Below the pieces are notes generated by a model that was given only the letters and a program-made list of their open reading frames with translations, was not told the DNA's origin and made no database searches. A stretch of 5,103 nt of DNA. Source: Bacillota bacterium (GTDB lineage: Bacteria; Bacillota; Clostridia; Oscillospirales; Ruminococcaceae). Shown here one piece after another: positions 1 to 5,103 of this stretch (its first letter is position 1; each line of letters begins with the position of its first letter). The stretch spans positions 1-5,103 of the forward strand of contig JAEWYJ010000178.1 of NCBI GenBank assembly GCA_023395695.1. Reading direction: 5' to 3'. A program made the position numbers and the translations under genes.

Positions 1-1
1 G

Positions 2-1117
2 ATTAACACGCAGGACTATAAAAACGACCCGATCTATAAGCAGTGCTTTCCAAACCCGAGTGAGCTTATGATTAAAAAGCACGAAATGGCCGACCCGCTG
101 GCGGAGGACAGGGACAGCCCGGTGCCGTTTTTGACGCACCGCTATCCTGACAGAGTTCTGTTTCAGGTCAGCAATACCTGCTCAATGTATTGCCGCCACT
201 GTACCCGTAAACGCAAGGTGGGGGATGTGGACTTCATCCCAGACCGAAAGGCGATTACCAAGGCGATTGACTACATCAGGCGTACCCCCCGCGTGCGGGA
301 CGTCCTGCTTTCGGGCGGAGACCCGCTGATGCTGCCGGATACGCACCTGGACTGGATATTGACCGAGCTGCGGAAGATTCCGCATGTCGAGGTCATCCGA
401 ATCGGCAGCCGCATGCCGGTGGTGCTGCCCTACCGCATTACCGACGCATTGGTAAGCATGCTTAAAAAGCATCATCCCATATGGCTTAACACCCATTTTA
501 ATCACCCGTATGAGCTGACACAGTCGGCCAAGAATGCGCTGGCCAAGCTGGCCGACGGCGGTATTCCGCTGGGCAACCAGTCGGTGCTGCTCGCGGGCGT
601 TAATGACTGTCCCATTATTATGAAGCGGCTGGTTCAGTTGCTGGTAGCCAACCGGGTGCGCCCCTATTATCTCTACCAGTGCGACCTTTCAGAAGGCCTG
701 ACGCATTTCAGAACCTCGGTGGGAAAGGGCATTGAAATTATAGAAAACTTACAGGGGCATACCAGCGGCTTTGCGGTGCCTACCTATGTCATCGACGCGC
801 CCGGCGGCGGGGGTAAAATTCCAATTATGCCAAACTACCTTATTTCGTGGTCAGACAACAAGGTCGTGCTGCGTAATTACGAGGGCATTATCACCACTTA
901 TCACGAGCCGGACAATTACCGGTCGGTGGCCTGTGACCGCGCCTGCGATACCTGTGACCTGCAGCTTGAGAGCGAGCGGCAGGAAAACAAGGCCATCGGC
1001 ATCAGCCGGCTGCTTTCGGATTATGACGACGCCATTTCGCTGATACCCGAAAACAACATGCGGCTGAACCGGCGAAAAGAACAGCAGCCGGAGCAGTCCC
1101 ACCGACCGGAGCAGTGA
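2..1117 (+). CDS. ablA: Lysine 2,3-aminomutase, 5'-truncated by window edge
   Basis: A radical-SAM, PLP-dependent enzyme that moves the alpha-amino group of L-lysine to carbon 3, giving L-beta-lysine (also named KamA). The frame is open to the window edge, and the 22 codons before the first ATG (position 68) still resemble the family ([15 protein letters not shown]), so that ATG is internal. By comparison with the clostridial enzyme about 65 N-terminal residues are missing. Counting the ATG at 68 as residue 1, the [4Fe-4S]/SAM motif CSMYCRHC has Cys38, Cys42 and Cys45. PLP-binding Lys250 lies in PGGGGK. Substrate-binding residues known from the clostridial structure have equivalents at Arg47, Asp206 and Asp243. 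The structural zinc site appears kept (Cys181 plus a C-terminal cluster Cys289, Cys293, Cys296). The protein ends in a Gln/Glu/Pro-rich tail whose codons also carry the ablB ribosome binding site. The adjacent acetyltransferase points to compatible-solute synthesis rather than lysine fermentation. The family call is very secure. Confidence 0.96.
   Translation: MNTQDYKNDPIYKQCFPNPSELMIKKHEMADPLAEDRDSPVPFLTHRYPDRVLFQVSNTCSMYCRHCTRKRKVGDVDFIPDRKAITKAIDYIRRTPRVRDVLLSGGDPLMLPDTHLDWILTELRKIPHVEVIRIGSRMPVVLPYRITDALVSMLKKHHPIWLNTHFNHPYELTQSAKNALAKLADGGIPLGNQSVLLAGVNDCPIIMKRLVQLLVANRVRPYYLYQCDLSEGLTHFRTSVGKGIEIIENLQGHTSGFAVPTYVIDAPGGGGKIPIMPNYLISWSDNKVVLRNYEGIITTYHEPDNYRSVACDRACDTCDLQLESERQENKAIGISRLLSDYDDAISLIPENNMRLNRRKEQQPEQSHRPEQ
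1108..1111 (+). promoter_or_regulatory. Ribosome binding site of ablB inside the ablA 3' end
   Basis: GGAG lies 7 nt before the ablB ATG at 1119 and within the last codons of ablA. With a 1-nt intergenic gap (the C at 1118), ribosomes finishing ablA uncover or directly reach this site, so the two genes are probably translationally coupled. Confidence 0.7.
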
Positions 1118-1118
1118 C

Positions 1119-1952
1119 ATGGCCGATACAATCATGCGTATCGGACAATCCGAAATTCATCACGGCAAGGCAAATGACAGGGTGTATCTGATGAAGTTGT
1201 CAAGGGCCGATTTTCCCGGTATTATTGACCGCATAAATTCGCTGGCGGCTCAGAACGGATACACGAAGCTCTTTGCCAAGGTGCCCGCATGGGCCGAGCA
1301 GGGCTTTAAGGCGGCGGGCTACATGGTTGAAGCGCGGGTGCCGGGCTTTTACAGTGGCAGCGGGGACGCTGTTTTTATGGCGCGTTATCCTGACCCGGCA
1401 CGGCAAAACAGCGCAGACCTCGAGACAATTGCGCAGATTGTTCACGCCGCCACGCTGGCGCCAAAGGCCGACGCGCCCACTCTGCCGGAGGGCTTTGCGT
1501 ATGCTATTCTGACGCCGGCGGAGGCAGAAGCGCTGGCGGTGCTGTATAAAACGGTATTTAAGAGCTACCCGTTTCCGATATTTGACGCCGGTTATTTAAA
1601 ACAGACCATGCGCAGTCATATCGTCTATTTTGGCGTCCGTGCGCGGGGGCGATTGGTGGCCGCTTCCTCCTGCGAGATGGATAAGCCATATAAAAATGTG
1701 GAAATGACCGATTTTGCAACGCTTAACACCTGCCGCGCCAAGGGACTGGCTTCGTTTTTACTGGCACAAATGGAGCGGGAGATGTGCCGCCGCGGCTTTA
1801 TTACGGCCTACACCATCGCCCGCAGCATGTCGTATGGTATGAACATTACCTTTGCCAAAAACCGTTATACCTTTGCCGGAACGCTTTTTAACAATACCGA
1901 TATTTCCGGAGAAATTGAAAGCATGAACGTCTGGTATAAGGCTTTAAAATAA
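1119..1952 (+). CDS. ablB: Beta-lysine N-acetyltransferase (AblB, GNAT family)
   Basis: Predicted to acetylate the epsilon-amino group of L-beta-lysine with acetyl-CoA, giving the osmolyte N-epsilon-acetyl-beta-lysine in the cytoplasm. The 277-aa product matches the usual AblB length. The N-terminal half (residues 1-100) carries an AblB-type segment with FAKVP, then EARVPGFYSGSGDAVFMARY (residues 71-90). The C-terminal half is the GNAT fold: MTDFATL at about 196-202, then the acetyl-CoA pyrophosphate loop CRAKGLASFLL (Arg206, Gly209, Ala211), then AYTIARSMSYGMNITFA, and the closing ESMNVWYKALK. These late motifs are characteristic of AblB rather than of general GNAT enzymes. The ATG at 1119 is chosen because GGAG lies 7 nt upstream and it follows the aminomutase stop by one base. 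Function is inferred from family plus operon; the enzyme activity itself is not visible in sequence. Confidence 0.92.
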   Translation: MADTIMRIGQSEIHHGKANDRVYLMKLSRADFPGIIDRINSLAAQNGYTKLFAKVPAWAEQGFKAAGYMVEARVPGFYSGSGDAVFMARYPDPARQNSADLETIAQIVHAATLAPKADAPTLPEGFAYAILTPAEAEALAVLYKTVFKSYPFPIFDAGYLKQTMRSHIVYFGVRARGRLVAASSCEMDKPYKNVEMTDFATLNTCRAKGLASFLLAQMEREMCRRGFITAYTIARSMSYGMNITFAKNRYTFAGTLFNNTDISGEIESMNVWYKALK

Positions 1953-1979
1953 GTGGGCGGCGCAGCTTTTTTCAGGAAC

Positions 1980-2018
1980 GCGCCGGCGTCGGGGGCCCCG
2001 CCTGCATCCGGCTGGCGC
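1980..2018. repeat. Inverted repeat downstream of ablB
   Basis: GCGCCGGC (1980-1987) can pair with GCTGGCGC (2011-2018) as 8 bp with one G-T wobble, around a 23-nt GC-rich loop that itself contains GGGGGCCCC (1991-1999). No T-run follows, so it is not a classical terminator by itself. It could protect the ablA-ablB mRNA 3' end or be a chance product of GC-rich spacer DNA. The isolated T6 at 1967-1972, just after ablB, has no good stem in front of it. Confidence 0.35.
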
Positions 2019-2067
2019 ACCCCCTCTGCAAACCGTCCGTAGCGTGCGGATTTTCTTTGGCGCACCC
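2013..2067 (+). repeat. Direct repeat of TGGCGCACCC, two copies
   Basis: The 10-mer TGGCGCACCC occurs at 2013-2022 and again at 2058-2067, 45 bp apart, flanking the candidate ablB terminator. Both copies contain CGCAC, which is complementary to GTGCG (2044-2048) in the 3' arm of that terminator, so either copy could compete for the stem. Whether this is regulation or duplication of spacer DNA cannot be told from one sequence. Confidence 0.5.
2035..2058 (+). terminator. Candidate intrinsic terminator of the abl operon
   Basis: TCCGTA (2036-2041) pairs with TGCGGA (2045-2050) as a 6-bp stem with one wobble around a GCG loop; G2035-T2051 could add a seventh, wobble pair. The stem runs straight into the T-rich tract TTTTCTTT (2051-2058). 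Position (about 85 bp after the ablB stop and before the glyQS promoter) suits termination of ablA-ablB transcription. The stem is short, so efficiency is uncertain. Confidence 0.5.
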
Positions 2068-2087
2068 TGTTTTTTGCACTGTTTTGC

Positions 2088-2116
2088 TTGACGGATGCCG
2101 CCGAAAAAGCTAAACT
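2088..2116 (+). promoter_or_regulatory. Sigma-A type promoter for glyQS
   Basis: The -35 box TTGACG (2088-2093) is five of six to consensus and is separated by exactly 17 nt from a -10 box TAAACT (2111-2116), four of six with the important second A and final T. Transcription would start near 2123, giving a leader of only about 30 nt before the start codon. No better pair is visible in this gap. Confidence 0.65.
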
Positions 2117-2140
2117 AAAGTGTAATGTCAATGAACACTT

Positions 2141-2147
2141 GGAGGAA
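2141..2147 (+). promoter_or_regulatory. Ribosome binding site of glyQS
   Basis: GGAGGAA is a near-perfect anti-Shine-Dalgarno match; the GGAGG core ends 7 nt before the ATG at 2153. It fixes the start codon, with no competing in-frame start nearby. Confidence 0.9.
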
Positions 2148-2152
2148 GTGCA

Positions 2153-3535
2153 ATGAACAACAGCGACAAAACTATGGAAAAGATCGTAGCCCTTGCCAAG
2201 GGACGCGGCTTTGTTTATTCCGGCTCTGAGATTTACGGCGGGCTTGCCAACACATGGGATTACGGCCCGTTGGGCGTAGAGCTTAAAAACAATGTCAAGC
2301 GCGCGTGGTGGAAAAAGTTTGTACAGCAGTCGCCCTACAACGTCGGGCTTGACTCCGCCATTTTGATGAACCCGCAGGTTTGGGTGGCGTCGGGGCATGT
2401 GGGCGGCTTTTCCGACCCGCTGATGGATTGCCGCGATTGCAAAACCCGCCACCGCGCCGACAAGCTGATTGAAGACCAGACCGGCATTTCGCCAGAGGGC
2501 TGGGCGTTTGACCAGATGAAAGCCTTCGTCGTAGAAAAGGGCGTCAAGTGCCCCGACTGCGGCAGCGCCAATTTTACCGATATCCGCTCCTTTAACCTGA
2601 TGTTCAAAACATTTCAGGGCGTGACCGAGGATGCAAAAAACCAGGTTTATCTGCGCCCTGAGACGGCGCAGGGCATTTTTGTTATCTTTGCCAATATTCA
2701 GCGCACCACCCGGCGCAAGATGCCGTTCGGGGTTTGCCAGATTGGCAAGAGCTTCAGAAACGAAATTACGCCCGGCAACTTTATCTTCAGAACCCGTGAG
2801 TTTGAGCTGATGGAGCTGGAGTTTTTCTGCAAGCCCGGCACCGACCTGGAGTGGTTTGCCTACTGGCGCAAGTTTTGCCACGACTGGCTCTTAAACCTCG
2901 GCATGCAAAACGAAAACCTGCGGCTGCGTGACCACGGGCCGGAGGAGCTGTCGTTCTACTCCAAGGCGACCACCGACTTTGAGTTTTTATTCCCGTTTGG
3001 CTGGGGTGAGCTGTGGGGCATTGCCGACCGTACCGATTACGACCTGACACAGCATCAGAGCACCTCCGGCAAGGCGCTGGATTATTTTGATCAGGAAGCG
3101 AATGAGCACTATCTGCCCTACGTCATTGAGCCGTCGCTGGGCGCCGACCGCGTGGTGCTGGCGTTTTTGTGCGACGCCTATGACGAAGAGGTTATCGACG
3201 CCGAAAAGAACGACACCCGTGCCGTGCTGCGGCTGCATCCGGCGCTGGCGCCCTACAAGGCCTGCGTGCTGCCGCTTTCCAAAAAGCTTTCGGAAAAGGC
3301 GATGGCGCTCTACAACAGCCTGTCGGAGGACTATATGGTCGACTTCGACGACGCCGGCTCAATTGGCAAGCGTTACCGCCGTCAGGATGAGATTGGCACG
3401 CCGCTGTGCATCACCTACGACTTTGAGTCGGAGACCGACGGCGCGGTGACTGTCCGCGACCGCGACACGATGGAGCAGATCCGCCTGCCCATCTCCGAGG
3501 TGGCGGCCTATATTAAGGGCAAGCTCGTTTTTTAA
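2153..3535 (+). CDS. glyQS: Glycine--tRNA ligase, single-chain (alpha2) type
   Basis: Class II aminoacyl-tRNA synthetase that charges tRNA-Gly with glycine using ATP; cytoplasmic homodimer. At 460 aa it has the length of the one-polypeptide bacterial/eukaryotic-like type, not the alpha2-beta2 GlyQ+GlyS type. Visible landmarks: N-terminal [14 protein letters not shown] (17-30), motif 1 region around [16 protein letters not shown] (38-53), a Cys pair CRDC (93-96) with a second pair CPDC (133-136) suggesting a metal-binding insertion, RPETAQGIF (168-176), motif 2 [20 protein letters not shown] (198-217, Arg202), the glycine-pocket region around [19 protein letters not shown] (280-298), and motif 3 EPSLGADR (326-333, Arg333). 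The anticodon-binding domain occupies about 355-457. No frameshift or missing key residue was seen. It appears to be transcribed alone from the promoter at 2088-2116. Confidence 0.97.
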   Translation: MNNSDKTMEKIVALAKGRGFVYSGSEIYGGLANTWDYGPLGVELKNNVKRAWWKKFVQQSPYNVGLDSAILMNPQVWVASGHVGGFSDPLMDCRDCKTRHRADKLIEDQTGISPEGWAFDQMKAFVVEKGVKCPDCGSANFTDIRSFNLMFKTFQGVTEDAKNQVYLRPETAQGIFVIFANIQRTTRRKMPFGVCQIGKSFRNEITPGNFIFRTREFELMELEFFCKPGTDLEWFAYWRKFCHDWLLNLGMQNENLRLRDHGPEELSFYSKATTDFEFLFPFGWGELWGIADRTDYDLTQHQSTSGKALDYFDQEANEHYLPYVIEPSLGADRVVLAFLCDAYDEEVIDAEKNDTRAVLRLHPALAPYKACVLPLSKKLSEKAMALYNSLSEDYMVDFDDAGSIGKRYRRQDEIGTPLCITYDFESETDGAVTVRDRDTMEQIRLPISEVAAYIKGKLVF

Positions 3536-3595
3536 AGCATAAAAATAATTAACCGACAGGCAAAGCGACGGGGGAATCGTGCAAAAAGGGACGGT

Positions 3596-3630
3596 AAAAA
3601 CTGCGTCGGACGTTTAGACGGCCCGACGCA
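3596..3630 (-). terminator. Minus-strand-oriented terminator-like hairpin after glyQS
   Basis: TGCGTCGG (3602-3609) and CCGACGCA (3623-3630) form a perfect 8-bp stem; CGT/ACG (3611-3613 with 3618-3620) can add an inner 3 bp closing a TTAG loop. On the + strand the stem is preceded by AAAAA (3596-3600) and followed by no T-run. Read on the minus strand, the stem is therefore followed by G then TTTTT. It is thus an intrinsic-terminator shape for leftward transcription, although both flanking genes point right. It may stop antisense RNA or simply form the folded 3' end of the glyQS mRNA. Confidence 0.5.
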
Positions 3631-3652
3631 AGCCCCCTTGTTGCCGCGGACC

Positions 3653-3698
3653 CCCGGTTTTCGCGTTTGGGCATATAGGCCGCGCACCGGGAAATTTT
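3653..3698 (+). promoter_or_regulatory. Stem-loop in the alr upstream region
   Basis: CCCGGT (3653-3658) pairs perfectly with ACCGGG (3686-3691), with an inner CGCG/CGCG stem (3662-3665 with 3681-3684) after a small asymmetric internal loop. The sequence GAAATTTTG follows (T4 at 3695-3698, after three A). It could be a weak terminator of glyQS or a leader structure ahead of alr. No promoter with acceptable -35/-10 boxes could be identified between 3536 and 3734, so alr may depend on readthrough from glyQS. Confidence 0.35.
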
Positions 3699-3720
3699 GC
3701 CGACCTGCCCTTGAATTTTA

Positions 3721-3727
3721 GAAGGAG
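3721..3727 (+). promoter_or_regulatory. Ribosome binding site that fixes the alr start
   Basis: GAAGGAG ends 7 nt before ATG 3735 and only 4 nt before the in-frame GTG 3732. It lies downstream of the in-frame TTG at 3711, which would therefore be too early. The site favours ATG 3735. Confidence 0.85.
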
Positions 3728-3734
3728 TGCTGTG

Positions 3735-4904
3735 ATGCAACAAGCTATGATTACCCGCCGCGCGTGGCTGGAGATTGATTTGGACCGCCTGCATTACAAT
3801 TTGGCGCAGCTGCGCGCCCATCTGGCGCCGGGCTGTGCGCTTTCGGCGGTGGTCAAGGCCAATGCCTACGGGCAGGGCGCCGTGCCCATTGCACGCTATC
3901 TGCAGCAGCATGAGGGTGTTACACGGTTTTGTGTGGCCTGCCTTTCAGAGGCGGTCGCGCTGCGCGAGGCCGGTATTGCCGGCGAGGTTTTGGTACTGGC
4001 TTATACTGCGCCGGAGCTGACCGGCGCGCTTTTACAATATGATGTAACGCAGTCGGTAGCGTCGCCGGAATACGCGCACATGCTCGATGAACAGGCTCGT
4101 CTGGCGGGCGGCGTCATTAAGATGCATATTAAGCTTGACACAGGCATGACCCGCACCGGCTTTGACTGTAAGGCCGATCGGGATATAGAACAGCTCACCG
4201 GTGCTTACCGGCTGAAAAACCTGACGGCCACCGGAACCTTTAGCCATTTTTCGTCGGCGGACGACGGCAGCGACGGCGCGGACGCATACTGCCGTATGCA
4301 GATTGCGCGTTTTAATGCAGCGGTGTCGGCGCTTAAGGCGCGGGGCTGTGCGCTTGGCACGCTGCACATGTGCAATACCGGCGGCGCTCAAAAATACCCG
4401 GAGGCGCATTTTGACATGGTGCGCTGTGGCGCGGAGCTGTCGGGCTACAACACCGCCGCGCATATTTTGCCGTGGGAACTGAAGATTATAACCGCGCTTA
4501 AAGCGACGGTTATCTCACTGCGGGATATTGAGGCCGGAACGCCGGTCAGCTACAGCCGGACGTTCAAGGCTGAAAAGCCGCTGCGGGTTGCGGTGCTGTC
4601 TATCGGCTACGCCGACGGATACCCGCGCAATCTCTCGCGGGCGGGGCGGGTAATGCTGCATGGCAAGTGGGCACGGCAGCTTGGCAACGTCTGTATGGAT
4701 CAGATGGTTGTGGATGTGACGGATATTCCAGAGGCCAGGCTGGGGGATGCCGCAACCATCATCGGCGAGGATGGCGGATTGGTTCAGACAGCCGACGATT
4801 TGGGCGCACAGTATGGCTCCTGTATGCATGAGGTGCTTTCGCGTATGGGAGAGCGACTTCAGCGGCTGTATTACCGCAACGGCATGCTCGAAACAATATT
4901 ATAG
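3735..4904 (+). CDS. alr: Alanine racemase
   Basis: PLP-dependent fold type III enzyme interconverting L- and D-alanine, supplying D-alanine for peptidoglycan; cytoplasmic. From ATG 3735 the product is 389 aa, the normal length; the longer frame from TTG 3711 is rejected because the ribosome binding site lies inside it. The N-terminal barrel opens with RRAWLEIDLDRLHYNL and holds PLP-lysine Lys41 in VVKANAYGQG. KLDTGMTRTG supplies Lys133 (equivalent of the carbamylated lysine) and Arg140. The second catalytic base is Tyr292 in SIGYADGYPR, and GNVCMDQM (317-324) is the usual substrate-side loop. The C-terminus reads HEVLSRMGERLQRLYYR in place of the common YE..C...RVPR form, a variation I believe occurs in related Clostridia but could not check. 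Catalytic residues appear intact, so alanine racemase is favoured over a serine racemase. It is separated from glyQS by 199 bp. Confidence 0.95.
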   Translation: MQQAMITRRAWLEIDLDRLHYNLAQLRAHLAPGCALSAVVKANAYGQGAVPIARYLQQHEGVTRFCVACLSEAVALREAGIAGEVLVLAYTAPELTGALLQYDVTQSVASPEYAHMLDEQARLAGGVIKMHIKLDTGMTRTGFDCKADRDIEQLTGAYRLKNLTATGTFSHFSSADDGSDGADAYCRMQIARFNAAVSALKARGCALGTLHMCNTGGAQKYPEAHFDMVRCGAELSGYNTAAHILPWELKIITALKATVISLRDIEAGTPVSYSRTFKAEKPLRVAVLSIGYADGYPRNLSRAGRVMLHGKWARQLGNVCMDQMVVDVTDIPEARLGDAATIIGEDGGLVQTADDLGAQYGSCMHEVLSRMGERLQRLYYRNGMLETIL

Positions 4905-4958
4905 CAGGCAAGCTGAAAAAGCAGACTATCCTGAGGGTGTATTTTTGGTGTCGTTGCG

Positions 4959-4978
4959 TTATGCGCCTTGCGCCATAA
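4959..4978 (+). repeat. Bulged hairpin about 55 bp after alr
   Basis: TTATG (4959-4963) pairs with CATAA (4974-4978); CGC (4964-4966) pairs with GCG (4970-4972) across a CTT loop, with a single bulged C4973. The 8-bp stem is not followed by a T-run, so it is not a standard terminator; it may stabilise the alr mRNA 3' end. Confidence 0.35.
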
Positions 4979-5019
4979 ATAATGCACCTGCCAATTCAGA
5001 TTTGCTTTTCAAGTTGACC

Positions 5020-5031
5020 GGCTATATAGCC
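5020..5031. repeat. 12-bp perfect palindrome
   Basis: GGCTATATAGCC is a perfect 12-bp palindrome directly after TTGACC (5014-5019), which resembles a -35 box. This is the geometry of an operator placed in a promoter spacer, but no -10 box is found at 16-18 nt from that -35, so the promoter reading is weak. Confidence 0.35.
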
Positions 5032-5077
5032 ATGTGGTTTGTTTGGATAATACTTAAAAAACAAAAGAGGTGCGGAT

Positions 5078-5102
5078 ACATCATTCAACCCTTGGATGAT
5101 GT
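5078..5102 (+). terminator. Strong stem-loop at window edge, probable alr terminator
   Basis: ACATCATTCAA (5078-5088) pairs with TTGGATGATGT (5092-5102) as 11 bp with a single T-G wobble (5085 with 5095) and a tight CCC loop. The last two bases of the window are T, so a T-tract may continue beyond the edge. On the minus strand the stem is followed by ATCCGC, not T-rich, so the rightward sense is favoured. It could instead be an operator or one arm of a longer element cut by the window. Confidence 0.45.
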
Positions 5103-5103
5103 T

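Larger units (their letters stand above)
4905..5103. other. Non-coding AT-rich tail after alr, no recognised gene
   Basis: No recognisable protein or RNA gene was found on either strand. Composition shifts towards AT: positions 5041-5100 have 21 G/C of 60, well below the genes to the left. It contains a bulged hairpin (4959-4978), a 12-bp palindrome (5020-5031), an isolated -10-like GATAAT (5046-5051) with no matching -35, and an 11-bp stem-loop at the edge. One frame stays open through it, described in the findings as doubtful. Confidence 0.6.

Noticed and set aside
68..1117. ATG at 68 as the true start of the aminomutase
   Set aside because: The same frame is open to the window edge and the upstream residues match the family, and the protein would be too short; the gene begins before the window.
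1967..1972. T6 run just after ablB as its intrinsic terminator
   Set aside because: The bases before it (GGGCGGCGCAGC) do not form a stem of more than about 3 bp with nearby sequence; the hairpin at 2036-2050 is a better candidate.
1953..2152. T-box or glycine riboswitch upstream of glyQS
   Set aside because: No T-box core sequence and no glycine-riboswitch-like tandem aptamer could be recognised by eye, and the promoter lies too close to the start codon to leave room for either.
1865..2881. 338-codon open frame on the minus strand overlapping glyQS
   Set aside because: It is antisense to highly conserved glycyl-tRNA synthetase motifs, spans the ablB 3' end and the glyQS promoter, and its product resembles no known family. 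It is a shadow caused by GC-rich codon use.
3711..3734. TTG at 3711 (or GTG at 3732) as the alr start
   Set aside because: The ribosome binding site GAAGGAG lies at 3721-3727, inside the longer version and too close to the GTG; ATG 3735 has the ideal 7-nt spacing.
3549..3911. 120-codon minus-strand open frame across the glyQS-alr gap
   Set aside because: It overlaps the conserved alr N-terminus, has no clear ribosome binding site, and reads through the terminator-like hairpin; its residues show no recognisable domain.
4032..4463. 143-codon minus-strand open frame within alr
   Set aside because: It is wholly antisense to conserved alanine racemase sequence, with an Arg/Val/His-rich composition typical of shadows of GC-rich genes.
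3735..4904. Serine racemase (VanT-like) instead of alanine racemase
   Set aside because: There is no membrane domain, the length is that of free-standing Alr, and the catalytic lysine and tyrosine contexts are of the ordinary Alr type. The unusual C-terminal motif alone is not enough.

Overview
The window looks like chromosomal DNA from a moderately GC-rich member of the Clostridia, most likely Oscillospiraceae/Ruminococcaceae-like. This rests on gene content and protein style, not on a database search. The supporting signs are a bacterial ablA-ablB pair, a single-chain (alpha2) glycyl-tRNA synthetase, strong GGAGG-type ribosome binding sites and GC-rich third positions. All four confident genes lie on the + strand.

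Layout. Positions 2-1952 hold the abl operon: the 3' part of a lysine 2,3-aminomutase gene (ablA/kamA, cut by the window start), then ablB (beta-lysine N-acetyltransferase) after a 1-nt gap. Together they convert L-lysine to beta-lysine and then to N-epsilon-acetyl-beta-lysine, a compatible solute. Positions 1953-2152 are a non-coding gap with a possible terminator, an inverted repeat, a repeated 10-mer and a good sigma-A-type promoter. Positions 2153-3535 encode glycyl-tRNA synthetase (glyQS). Positions 3536-3734 are a second non-coding gap of similar length, with two hairpins. One of these has its U-tract on the minus strand, and no clear promoter is visible. Positions 3735-4904 encode alanine racemase (alr), whose start is fixed at 3735 by its ribosome binding site. 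Positions 4905-5103 are a more AT-rich tail with no recognisable gene. It contains a bulged hairpin, a 12-bp palindrome and an 11-bp stem-loop at the right edge.

How the genes relate. ablA and ablB form one pathway and one transcription unit. glyQS appears to be its own unit with a short leader and no T-box in the leader inferred from its promoter. alr supplies D-alanine for peptidoglycan and could be read from glyQS or from a promoter I cannot identify. Apart from the abl pair the genes are housekeeping functions with no evident shared pathway. I found no mobile element, CRISPR array, tRNA or rRNA, and no convincing novel multi-gene system. The items most worth a second look are the intergenic structures and the right-edge region.
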